NCBI RefSeq assembly: GCF_003597395.2 | Contig: NC_133777.1 | Coordinates: 62,701,487 to 62,765,486, forward strand | Direction: 5' to 3' | Length of the DNA: 64,000 nt | From: Chelonoidis abingdonii | Lineage: Eukaryota; Chordata; Testudines; Testudinidae | Shown here: piece after piece, positions 1 to 11,185 of the stretch | How the letters are laid out: every line of letters starts with the position of its first letter | How positions within the stretch are numbered: the first letter of the stretch is position 1 | Program-made: the position numbers and the translations under genes | The notes under the pieces: generated by a model | What the model saw: only the letters and a program-made list of their open reading frames with translations | What the model was told of the DNA's origin: nothing | The model's database searches: none

Positions 1-1139
1 GAGCGCCTGTGAATGGGGTCTGACTCCACAGGGCCCCATTAATCCTGACGCAGATGGAGGGTTTGTGAATGTATCAAGTGGATACACAATTAAGAAGATT
101 CACTAAGCAATATCTTCTGCATGGGGGAAAGAGGGACACACCTCCATGGACTTTCCCATAAGCCCCCACAGATCCTCACTGAGTCAGGATTTCTCCCTGA
201 GAAAGTCAGAGGAAGACAAGTCAGAGCTTGAAACACAGAGATGAGTGACATCTTTTGGAATTTATGAAGAACCTCATTTCAGACTCCAGCACTTTCAGCA
301 AAAAGATCAAACGTTTTTCCCCAATTCCTATTCACAATTGCAGTCATTTAGGGTGGGCACCTATCATTTACTCTCTTCCATTCTCTCCAGCACTCTGCAG
401 CATCAGCAGTGTCACTCTGATGCTAGAATGCTGCATTCTGTTTGCCACAAGCCAAGACCTCAGAAAACCTTCTGGAAGATTTTGAAAAAGCTTTGACTAT
501 TCTTAGGCATTCTGCTTGTTCCTGTGTCAGTTTATTATTGTTCATCTCTTTTAAATAAACTTAGTTAAAAAACATTATGTGTGGAATTTATGTTTATGTG
601 CCCCTTCACACTGGTGTGTACTGGTCTGATTTTTAACACTAGTAAATGATGCACTGAAAAGGTTGTGTCTGCACTCAGTTTTCCCCTGCATTTGGTCTCT
701 GTTTAGGGTCCTTCAAATTAAGCAGCACATGGGTTTCTTTATTAATCATTTATTTCTGGTTTGGGGAAATAGTATTTGAGTGGCATGGCTATAAGATGTC
801 CCATGGATCTGGTGAAGCATTAAGACTCTTTGATATGCGTCTGGTATCCTGATTCCTCCAGATGGACATCCACACTAGCTTGGATGGCTTTGGATCCTGA
901 ATGGTCTGTGCAATGCAAAGGCACACAGTATTCCTGCTGGACCTATATTCTAGAGCACACATGCCATTAAATGACACAACCAATCTATAATCATTAGGGG
1001 GTTACCAAGGGTTGCTTTTGCAGATATGACTGCTGAAGGGCCTTGACCCAACATTGGTCCTTTCATGCATACGAACACAGTGAAGTAGGTTTCAGGGATA
1101 GACAGGATATTGAATAAAGAGACTTTTCATGATGATACA
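1..1139. other. Intergenic, no recognised gene
   Basis: I see no protein family, RNA gene or clear repeat boundary here. Short open frames at 245-496 (+) and 789-983 (-) show no recognisable motif. The second half leads into L1-like coding remnants and could be an unrecognised upstream part of that element. Confidence 0.5.
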
Positions 1140-1935
1140 GAAATTAGTACATTTAATGTAATATCCCTGAGTATTGTGGGATTTAAAAGGATGGGTCTTA
1201 GAAGGAATGTGACTTGTAATTGTTTAAAATTCCGGTGGCAGTCTTACAAGAAACATTTCACTAATTGAGAGCAAGAAAAATTATTAAAGATGTAGGTGAG
1301 GCAAATAATCTTTCCTTTATATCTTCTAAAGGTAGAGATGTCACCATATTAATTCACAGAGGTGTTTCCTTTGTGTTATGTAGTCTACCTCAGGCCCACA
1401 GGATCAATATTTAATTGTTTAAAGGGATATTGCATTCCTTTCCTGTCACTTTTGTTAATGTCCATGCTCCCTGTAATCCCACAGGGTCTTTCTTTGTGGG
1501 TCTGATCACAGAGATTACCCCATCACTCAATAGCTGTGGGAGGAGACTCTACTTCAGTAACTGATTCAGTAATGGATAGAACCCATTCCTCTCTATCTCC
1601 TAATGAAGTGATGAAGTGTGTGCCACAAAATTTAACAGGCTTTTGTGGCAAACTGGGTTGCATTGCTGAGAGGAGGATTAAATCTTCTTCTGATTGCCCC
1701 ATAAATCATGGAATCAGATACATTTATTCTGATGGATAGCCAAGACTCCGCTGACAATATTTTAGCTATGGAACTGTCTGAACACAGTGCCCTTGTGAAC
1801 AATTTCTTCTTACAGCTAAGCCAAGAGAACTGTGTCTGTTATGAGGATTCCCTTTCAGCTATGAAATCCTTTGCTCTGCAGATCATCTCAGAAACTATGG
1901 CACCATTGGTAATCCAGGCCCAGGGAAAATGTTGA
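1140..1935 (+). mobile_element. Decayed L1/Tx1-like LINE, endonuclease domain remnant
   Basis: Three frames together spell a degraded APE-type endonuclease of the L1 clade. A SLSIVGF-like stretch lies near 1165. The motif VLQET is at 1241-1255, matching the LQETH motif that carries the catalytic glutamate in L1 endonucleases. A GGDSTSVTDSVMDRT stretch starting near 1539 matches the family's GGDFN...DR motif, with the usual F-N lost. Frameshifts and stops separate these blocks, so no product is made. The family would nick target DNA for target-primed reverse transcription. No reverse transcriptase part is seen downstream, because a Harbinger element follows directly at 1942. Assignment rests on motif order; the subfamily is uncertain. 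Confidence 0.6.
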
Positions 1936-1941
1936 TTCTAA

Positions 1942-2973
1942 GGCCAGGTCTACACTGCGACTTTAAATCGGTTTAATGGCCGATATACCGATTTAACGCT
2001 GTATCCGTTCACACGACGTCGTCATTAATATCGAGTTAAACGTCCTTAAATCGATGTCGGAACTCCTCCCAAACGAGAAGGGAGTACGCGCTAAATTAAG
2101 ATGATAACTCGGATTAGGTTATATGTGGACAGAAATCGAGTTATTGCGCTCCGGCGGCGATCCAGAGTGCACACTGAACTTGGACAGAATCTGAACTCGA
2201 ATGCAGCGGGCAGGTAACAGGAAAAGCCGCAACTTTGAATACATTTCCTGCTTGCCCAGCGTGATTGCTTATGATAGCACGGCTGCAATGCGTTTAAATC
2301 GAAAAAAGCTCCAGCATAGACGTAGGAGATACTAGTCTGATCTGTATGGGGAGACAATCTGTTGTATGCGCTCGTAAGACAACGAAATGCCAAGCGTTTT
2401 GAATAAAATCTATCGGATACCACAGCGCTGTGTGACAGCGTAACGGGAAAAGCCAGAGACAAATGGACGCTCATGGAAGGGAGGGAGGGGTACTGAGGAC
2501 TTCCACTATCCCAGTAATAGGTCTCTGAAATTATTCTGCTTCTTGGCAGAGCTCCATGTCTGTAGGTTCAAACACAGTGTCTGGGTGGTTCAGTGAACAG
2601 CTCCTAGTTATTCCCACCACCACGTGAAAAAAAAAGGAAATATTGCTTGCTAGGCGTTTGCTTGTGTTGTCTAGAGATGCACTCCGCGAAAAGGGCAAAG
2701 GTTGTCTGCGCCTCCAAAGGGAGGGTGAGCCTACCCAGCACCCACCCGCGGCATGTTTTCTGCCCATCAGCACTTTATCTAACACGGAGTGGGAACTATG
2801 GATACTAGGGAACAGTACAGCAGTGACCGCTCCTGAATCGATGTAGCTTTGGACCATGGACGCAAACAATCGATTCGGACCCCACTGTGGACGCGCTAAA
2901 CCGATTTTATTAGATCTGTTTTGTAATATCGGTTTAAGCTAATTCGAAATAATCGTGCAGTGTAGACGTACCC
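1942..2973. mobile_element. Non-autonomous Harbinger (PIF) element with TAA target duplication
   Basis: The element is bounded by terminal inverted repeats: GGCCAGGTCTACACTGC at the left and the complement of GGGTACGTCTACACTGC at the right. It is flanked on both sides by TAA (1939-1941 and 2974-2976), the 3-bp TWA duplication typical of PIF/Harbinger. Subterminal blocks resemble the autonomous copy at 10806-15630 and the derivative at 43161-45158. Remnants of the Myb-like gene region remain (for example TGTATGGGGAGACAA near 2345), but neither gene is intact. The open frames at 2091-2474 and 2531-2869 are shadows with no family motif. It is inserted at the end of the L1-like remnant, so it is younger than that copy. 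Confidence 0.88.
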
Positions 2974-2976
2974 TAA

Positions 2977-5786
2977 ATGGAGATAGGAAACACTGAGGCC
3001 TATTCTATTGGCAAAAGTAGAAGCCTCGCTTATAATTACAAAAGGGAGCCTAGGGTACTTGACTTCAGTAGAATTGCATCGACATAAAATTAGAGTAACT
3101 TAGTGGAGTATTTCTCATACACAGGAATGTCCTGGAGGTACCTCTTAGAGCTATCCCATATCAGAACACACGGCTCCTCCCAACACTCCCTTCTGTGTCT
3201 AAATCATGATTACCTTTCACTTAATGAAGAAGATAAAGACTCCACTTTCCCATATTCAAGAGACCAACAAAATGCTACTTCTCTGAAGAAAAGTCTAGTG
3301 ACTCCTCCTGAATCCATCAGGACTCATAGTATCACCTGACAGCTGTAGGTATCTCAGCAAATCACACCTTCCCAGAGGCAAGAAGCACTATTAAGGATAT
3401 CTTATACACCTAAAGACTTCATGGGTGGATGGGACAATAACATCAGAAGTACCACCTCTTTCTGTACGTTCTTTATTATGCCTCCCCTTTCTTGATATCC
3501 TATGAGAATCTTATTGTTGAGGGGTGACAGCGAGACATCAGAGACAGCTCCTCCTCCATCTTCTTTTTACTCTCCTTAATCCATCTTCACTATCTCCTTT
3601 TCCACTTTTTTTGTTTCTCCTTTTCTTTCCTAGGATAAGAAGGGGCTTGATGGGATTATGACATCAGGAGTTAGTTACCCCCCTCACTTCACTTGCTTAT
3701 TGAAATCTTATGACTGAAACGAATCAGCAGGTATGTAGAAAATACATGCACAAACAGATATGCTGGCAGTGACTATGTACAATATTAAATGTACCAATGA
3801 ACGTAGCCCTGTAACTATTCTAGCATTTGCCAATAGGGATTCAGAAGGCTTACAGGTTTATGAGAGACTAATTTTATATTTTCATTACATTAATTTGGTA
3901 GTATCATCATACAAGATCGTTACTTCCAGTATCCTCCCCCCACTAACTATTTTCTGGGTAATGCTGAGCTGGGGTATCTAATATTCAGCTTTACTGAACT
4001 CCTGTATTACTTCACATATTAAAGGATTATGGGTAACAAAACTAGTTGGAGTATTTTTTGCTGCTGATTTCTAGAACTAAATTTTTTTCGTATTTTTTTA
4101 AATAGCACATGAAGTTACACTTCCTTATTGTTCTCAAAAATCTATCCTGGCATTGGACTTTTGGATATTAACACTATTGCATTATATGGCTATAGAAATT
4201 CTTCATAATTCTTCCTTGGCCTAATTCACTGTGGAGCTGTAAAAAGTTTTGGACTGAATCACTGTACTTTTACCAAGGGAACCTCAACTATTCAGTCTAT
4301 TTGGACAATATTTTTTAATTCTAGTGGTTATAAAGAGAATTTTAAAGAGTTGGTGAAGCAGCCTTGTGGGGGGGTTTAATAGTAAAATATAGAAACATGA
4401 ATTTCTGATTCTGTCACTTCCTATTTTTATATAAATTCACACGAGCTGTGAAGGCTCAAGGAAGGAGTGACACTGCCCCACCTTGAATCTGAAAACACAT
4501 TTACACATCGCTGAGCACTAAAAAACAAATCTCCAACCTGTGTATAGCATTAAGCCCATCTTTGAAAAGATGACTTTCCTGACCTGCTGTCATGCACAAT
4601 CTACACACTATCTAGAGTCTACATTCACTCCTCTGCTTTTATTTGACTTTTAATAACATAGAAATTAATAATAATATTATGCTGGAGGGCGTTGGTGTCT
4701 TGATCTATAGAAAATCACAGACTTCACTGAAGTGGATGGGCATGCCAGCCACCCTTCACTCTGGCTAAATGGGAGCAGCAATTAAACTCATTTATGGAGT
4801 AAGATAGGTTGAAATGATAGATGACTCTGCCCAATGCACTGGCCACATGTAAGACCTGTGCAAGAACTGACTCAGGGAAAATAAGAGAAAAGTTTCCCTG
4901 AGAATTGATGGCAAGCGCAAGGGCTGGCGATCAATGGATTGCATCTCTGTGTGTCTGAACCACAAAGCAAGCAGAAAGCCAAGAAAAGGAGCCACAAAGT
5001 CTGGGGAAGCCATAGAAGCCACAGTAGTGTGGCTGTTGGAGAAGGCCAAGACAGAGAGCTTTTGGGGGCAAAGTGCCGGCTGGAAAAGCAGACTTAAATA
5101 CTGTGAGGATGGAAATTGCCTGCCATTCTTTGTTTCTACTGTGTCCAGGGAAAGAGGGCTATGTCTACATTCTTAATTAATCAACAGGACTGCACCAAAG
5201 AAACATCTGATTCCATCGTCAATTTCTCCTCCTAATGGGAACCACCAAGCAAAAGGCCCTAAATATTGGCTAACTTCTCTGGCCTAAGGGGCAATAATAA
5301 GATAACAAAGTTCAGTTCAAGCCTTCTCCTCAGGCTTGACTGCTTCCAAGTTGCCTCACTCAGGACAGCCCCACCTAAAGCCTAGACCCTCCTTTTAGAG
5401 AGGTAACCTCACCTCCCTTGTGTGTAGCTGGAGATAACAAGCCACCTGTTTCAGTGAGCTAGCAGAGCCCTCCTACCATTCTAAAGAATATCCACTCTGC
5501 TAATAAGGTGGAGGTGTTTTGCCCCTTTATTGCATGCAGACTTTTGTCTGTGATGATGTGGGGGAATCTGAGTGCCACTACATTTGTCTCCATGAAGTAG
5601 ATGGGCTTGAACCACAGTCAGCAAAGAGAATTATTACTCTATATCCAACAGAAGACAGAAGTTGCAAATGCAGTTCCTATATATATACATAAGGACTAGT
5701 TGAAATTTTCCACTGAAACTTTTTTTGACAGAAAATTGGGTGAGTTCCACTTCTTGAGTTCTACTTCCTAGACTGAGCTATCCCAT
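2977..5786. other. Intergenic, no recognised gene
   Basis: No gene, RNA or bounded repeat was recognised. Small open frames at 4792-5049 (-) and 4934-5176 (+) overlap and lack motifs. The stretch 4850-5620 is richer in GC and may be an old unclassified repeat. At about 5697-5760 a GTTGAAATTTTCCACTGAAA segment resembles the A/T-rich miniature family also seen near 25.4, 42.4 and 59.3 kb. Confidence 0.45.
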
Positions 5787-6861
5787 ATAGACTCATAGAC
5801 TGTAAGGCCAGAAGGGACCATCATGATCATCTAGCTGACCTCCTGCACAGCGCAGGCCACAGAACCTCACCCACCCACTCCTGTAATAGTCCCGTAACAT
5901 CTGGCTGAGTTACTGAAGTCCTTAAATCATGATGTAAAGACTTCAAGTTACAGAGACTCCACCACTACTCTAGTACAAACTAGCACATAAGAAAGGCAAC
6001 CCCCTACCCCCCGAAGTCTCTGCCAATCTGACCGGGGTGGAAATTCCTTCCTGACCCCAACTATGGCAGTCAAGTAGATCTTTAGCATGTGGACAAGAGC
6101 TACCACCCAGACACCTGGGAAAGGATTCTCTATAGTAACTCAGCCACCTCTCCATCTAGTGACCAATCTCTGGCCATTGGAGACATTTGCTACTAGCAGC
6201 CGCAGATGGGCCACATGCCATTGTTTGCAATCTCATCATGCCATCCAATCCATACATTTATCCAGCTCAATCTTAAAACAAGTTAGGACTTTTGCCCCCA
6301 TTGCTCCCTTGTGAAGGCTGCTCCAGAACTTCACTCCTCTGACCATTAGAAACCTTTGTCTAATTTCAAGCCTAAACTTCTTGATGACCAGTTTATATCC
6401 ATTTGTACTTGTGCCGGTATTGCTACTTAATGTACATAACTATGCTTCCACCCTGGTGTTGATCCCTCTGATGTATTTATAGAGAGCAATCCCTCTATCC
6501 TCTCCCCACTAGCATTCATTTGGTTACTCTAAACAAGCCAAGCTCCTCAATTCTCCTTTCATAAGGTAGGTTCTCCATTCCTCTGATCATCCTAGCAGCC
6601 CTTCTATGCACCTCTTCCAGTTTTAATTCATCTTTTTTAAACATGGAAGACCAGGACTGAACACAGTACTCCAGATGAGATCTCACCAGTGCCTTGTATA
6701 ATGGTAATAACACTTCCCTAGGTCTACTGGAAATCTCAACTGATGCATGCTAGGACTGCATTCACCTTTTTCACAGCCACATCACACTGGTGGCTCATAA
6801 TCACCCTGTGACTGACCAATACACCCAGCTCTTTCTCTTTCACTTCCAACTGAAGCCCTGA
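5787..6861 (-). mobile_element. CR1 LINE, 5'-truncated, antisense
   Basis: This is a CR1 non-LTR retrotransposon lying on the minus strand. Its 3' end is at the left, where the octamer-like repeat ACTCATAGACT occurs near 5791, as in CR1 3' ends. Reading leftward from 6861, the minus strand encodes MSHQCDVAVKKVNAVLACIS and then the C-terminal end of the reverse transcriptase ORF (see the next entry). The rest is 3' untranslated sequence. Only about the last kilobase remains, as usual for 5'-truncated CR1 copies. Several indels relative to the expected frame mark it as old and inactive. Confidence 0.85.
6516..6713 (-). pseudogene. CR1 reverse transcriptase C-terminal fragment
   Basis: A 65-residue open frame contains LYKALVRSHLEYCVQSWS, then RRAARMIRGMENLPYERR and EELGLF. 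These are the conserved C-terminal blocks of CR1-clade ORF2, after the polymerase domain. The catalytic part of the polymerase is absent, so the fragment has no enzymatic function. A frameshift separates it from the coding sequence still visible to its right on the plus map (about 6720-6800). Confidence 0.85.
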
Positions 6862-9432
6862 GAGAAAGAGGGCTAAGATGGTCTAAAATCACCTTTGCAC
6901 CCACCTGATTCTGGGCAACTCTGGGAGCCAAAATGGCCCCTGCTACAACTTAAGCCATTACATACTATGTGACAGGCCTGCCTCCAGCCCCACACACACC
7001 CTAGCTCATCCCCTACTCCAAGGCTTGAGGGGACTATAGTTGTTCATACAGTCTCTTCCCAGGGGGAATTTTCCCCAGCCCACTATGGGCTTTGGAGTGA
7101 CATAGATGCATACGGGGCCATAGTAGGGGTGTAAATCTCATCCCATATTCATAAATAGCCTCAATTTGCTGATATAGTTTGAGTTGAACTCCTTTTTCTG
7201 CTGGAGAGTATCTGACATCTCAACATCTTGTGCTGCTCTGGCAATTAGAGTTACCAATGGCATATAGTTATCCCTTTAAAACTAATCATCTTTATTTCAG
7301 GATGCTTACTAGATTCAAATTTACTTCAACATGTGAAACAACTCATCACACTCATCAAGCAACTAATCCTTTCTGCAAGACATGTAGGGGTGCAGCGCTG
7401 ACACTCAACTCCAATCCTGTCATCTTGATGGCAACAGATCAGGGACATCCCGTTCTGTCACCAGCGCAAATGTTTGACTGCCAGTCGGAGGTCAAAATAG
7501 GCCTTGACATGCCTTTCATGTTACTGACTGCAGTGAAGCTAATATTAAAGAAACAGCTTTGACCCTTTATAATGTCAGGCTTATAATCAGGTTTTTATCT
7601 GCTCCTGATTTTTCTGCCATGTACCTTTACTGGATTAATGCTGTTAGTTTTTGTTTTAACACACTGAACATTGTCTATGAGAACTTATGTGACCAATTCA
7701 ACATTACAGTGCATACTTGAATGCAGTAAAAAAGGAAAGACTTCTCTAACATTCTGTAGACACAAACAACAGCTTTGATTTATACCAGTGGTTCTCATGC
7801 TGGGGAATCCTCTTCCATGCCATGAAGGCAAAACTCCCTCTAAAGTCAACAGGATTTTAATTGCTTCTGCACTCTGGGATTGGCCCCCTAATTTGTAAAC
7901 TATAAAATATGTTTAAAAATTATGCTGTTTCTTACTGTTTCGTATTATTACCAACAATGCTTACAGTGATTCCTATAGGAAACTTTATTTGTCCAAATTA
8001 GGTGGCATCTTTGATGTTCTGGTTGCTGTGATTTTATTTTTTTACAGTGTGGTAATTATTCTCTTCTTTTTGTCATCCTTATAGACATAATAATGTGCAA
8101 TGAGGCTGAGGGAGATCATTGCTCCCTCTATCCTCCCCCCACTAGCTCCACAGCAAGAGGATTTCTAAGTTAATTGCTTCTCCAAAAGTGGACACTCCTT
8201 TAAAGGGATTTCTTGAGTAGTGACTAGAGCCTATCTCCACAAAGGTATTTACCTGTCTTTCAATGGGAGTTAGACCTTTAAATACCTCTGAGCCCAGATG
8301 GGGAACTCCTGACAACAGTGTTGCTAGTCATCATGGATCAAACAGCAAACTCCCCCAGCTGGGAAGGTGGCTGGTGTGAGCCATTCAGAGATACTCTCAA
8401 TATTCAGAGAATGGTATGTCCAATGTAGTTTGAGTTCACCCCCTCCACAAGACCAGTGTCTACTAGACCAGACAGATTCTTCAGGTTACTGCTAACACTA
8501 GTATCCCCCAGCTGACAGAAGGCGGTGGGGCTGTCAGTAAGTTTACACAACATGTATTTTCTGAGTTTGAACCCAAATCACAGCATGAGAGCTGACCCTT
8601 TGGGAAGTCTGGAAGCAGGCGAGAATCTGCATTTTGTGGATTTTCTTGAAATCTTACTGGGCTGTATGCTTTAATTCCCTCCTCTACAAATTCATTTCCC
8701 AAATAGGGTCCAGTCCTCCAGGGAGGGTTTTGTATCTTGAGTAGATTTTAAGGCACACAGAAGTGGGTCTTAAATACCCCCTTGACCCTGATAAATTCAG
8801 CAGAGGGGTGGGGAGGCTGGTGGATTTCATATTTCTAAAACAAATTCATCCTTCTGGGGGAGGAGGGAGATTCAGCATGTCACAGAATCCCAGATGAGCT
8901 CACAGCTTGAACATAGCGCACATGCAAATTAAATTTAAGCAAGGGGAGCTGGAAGGCATTTACTTTGTTAAATTATTATAGTGCTCTAGGGGGGAACAAC
9001 TGCTTTTGTCACCATGAATAAAGGAAATACTCTAAACAAAGCTTTGCAAAACCTTCCCAGTGAGCAGTAGTTACAGTAGATTGAAAAAGAGGGGAGCAAG
9101 GAGGAGGGGGAGAGCTGCTTACACAAGCCAGGGAGAGGAACATTGCTTCTCTGATCCTCCTTCCTTCAACCCACTACATTCCTTTGTATTTTTACTACTT
9201 ACAAAGGGGTCTATGGATATCTTGGTTCCACCCCACAGCCGTGATGCATCCCAGCCACAAAGTGCCCCAAAGGGAAGCTCCCAGTGTGTTTTGTGGTTTG
9301 ACTGAGTTGGAACCACCAGCAGATCTCAGTCAGCTCAGAGATGCTCTCCCAGATGAAAAGGAATCAGGTAAAGCCAAGCCCAGTAAGAAGGGTTATTTAC
9401 ATTCAGGAGAGAGAAAGGCTTGTTGATACTTA
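6862..9432. other. Intergenic, no recognised gene
   Basis: No gene was recognised. The 110-codon open frame at 7230-7562 shows no motif or exon signals. The overlapping open frames at 9060-9426 on both strands lie in a GC-richer stretch with no recognised family. No repeat boundaries could be set. Confidence 0.45.
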
Positions 9433-9530
9433 ATTGTAATTTCTTTAGGACTGTGTGTTTGTGAGTGCCTAGCACCCGGTCTATGAGTGAGGCTGCTAGG
9501 GACTACTGCAACACAAAGCAATAATACCTA
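9433..9530 (+). repeat. L2/L3-type LINE or SINE 3' tail fragment
   Basis: The order TTGTAA ... TTTAGGACTGTG ... GTGCCTAGCACCC ... CTGCTAGGGACTACTGCAA ... AATAATA matches the old amniote 3' tail shared by L2/L3-like LINEs and their SINEs (TTGTAAGCTC...CAGCGCCTAGCAC...). Diverged relatives lie at 20212, 23572 and 27715. Only the tail remains. Confidence 0.55.
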
Positions 9531-9989
9531 GAACCCAGGGCAGGATGCTCCAGAGCAGAAGAGCTAAGCTAGTTATAGTATTTTGCATGTGTAGATGTTC
9601 CTGGATTCCTTCTACCATTGAAGAAATTAAGCCATGTAAAAGGAATGTGGCCAGGGAGTGGAAAATGGGGGTATTTTTAATGATCTCTTGCTGACACAAG
9701 AACCTTGATCAAATTGACCTGAGAGCTCAGAGAGGGTTTTCTGCTTAAACTTGTTCTCTTCTGCTGTTTCCCTTCAGCTGCACAGATCCAGGCCCTACCA
9801 CACTGCACTTTGGGATGGTCTCCCAGAGTTCACTTGCTCATGTTCTCATTTCTTTAGAGAGAACATGATTGTACCCCATCAGTCCCTGAGCCAGTAGTAT
9901 CATACTGAGCTATGGGGCTTGCTGAATCAATGATTGGTAACAAATAAGAACCTATCCCTGAGAGAGGAAGGCTAGTCTAGTGGGAAAGG
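9531..9989. other. Intergenic, nothing recognised
   Basis: No repeat boundary, gene or RNA could be supported in this stretch. Confidence 0.4.
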
Positions 9990-10232
9990 AAGTTTAGTCC
10001 AGTGCTTAGGGTGCTAGCCTGGGACTTGAGAGACCTAGGTTTTAGTCTCTGCTCTGCCACAGACTTCCTTTGTGACCTTGAGCAAATTATTTAGTCTCTA
10101 GGCACCTCAGTTCAGGTGGGGATAATAGCACTTCCCTATCTCCCAGGGCTGTTGTGAAGATAAATGCATTAATGATTAAAGATTGTGATGCACTCAGAAA
10201 GTACAGTAATGGGGGTTGTATAAATAGCTGAG
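9990..10232 (+). mobile_element. MIR-type CORE-SINE, nearly full length
   Basis: The sequence follows the MIR plan in order. It has a tRNA-related head (TTAGTCCAGTGCTTAGGGTGC as the A-box region and a diverged B-box around GGTTTTAGTCTC). The MIR core follows: CTCTGCCACAGACTTCCTTTGTGACCTTGAGCAA, then CCTCAGTT and GGGGATAATAGCACTTCCC. A GGGCTGTTGTGAAGAT block leads to a LINE-like tail ending in GTACAGTAATGGGGGTTGTATAAA. The tail resembles the amniote MIR1-type tail more than the mammalian one. These are RNA polymerase III SINEs moved by L2-type machinery; this copy is old and inactive. Confidence 0.85.
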
Positions 10233-10611
10233 AGAGACACACACATCCGTACGCAGTCAAAACACCCATTGTCATCATTTAGAGATAGTCACTGGCTGGG
10301 TCAGGATTGCAAAATCATACCCATACATCTGTAATATAGGCTGCAATTATATGTATACAGGAAAAATTCTTTTATATAAGATGGTCCTCCGGTCAGAAAA
10401 ATACAATTTCACTACGCTACATGCCGGGCTTACTTGTCAGTGTTGTTCATGTTACTAATGGTCATTTGAGATGACCTTAAAAGAGTGATTCTGATTTATA
10501 GTTAGAGTAATTTCATCCCAGAAGAATCACTGCAATGCTTACATAGAAACAAAATAATGATACAAGTGATCCATGCTGACTAATAGCACACAGCAATGCT
10601 GTTTGATTGAG

Positions 10612-10720
10612 GCCTGATCCTGCAAAACCTTCACCACATGAGTAGTCCTTACTCTTGAAAGTAGTCCCATTGACTTCAGCAGGACTGCTTGCATGGGTGA
10701 GCGCAATTTGAATGAGAAAC
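10612..10720. repeat. Miniature repeat with GGCCTGATCCTGCAAA start
   Basis: It begins with GGCCTGATCCTGCAAA and contains CCCATTGACTTCAGCAGGACTG. I associate both with a widespread reptile palindromic miniature family (GGGCCTGAT... with CCATTGACTTCA). The right end is unclear. The flanks from 10233 to 10805 hold nothing else I recognise. Confidence 0.45.
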
Positions 10721-11185
10721 GGTTTGTAAGGTTGATCCTCTTTTCAGAATAAAGAGAGGAAAAATACTTTGCTAATCTGAAAACATAGGCAGAATTTAAG
10801 ATGAAGCCCTTGTCTACACTATGAGTTTAGGTAGAATTAGGAGCATTAGATCGATTTAACACTGCACCCATCCACATGACAAAGCCATTATTTTTGACTT
10901 AAAGGGCTCTTAAAATCTATTTCTGTACTCCTCCCCTTATGAGGGGATTAGCGCTGAAATTGACCTTGCCGGGTCAAATTTGGGGTAGCGTAGTCACAAT
11001 TTGACAGTATTGGTCTCCGGGAGCTATCCCAGAGTGCTCCATTGTGACTGTTCTGTACAGTGCTCTCAACTTAGATGCACTGGCCAGGTAGACAGGAAAA
11101 GGCCTGCAAACTTTTGAATCTCATTTCCTGTTTGGCCAGCATGGCAATCTGCAGGTGAGTGCAGATCTCACCAGCAGAAGTGACC

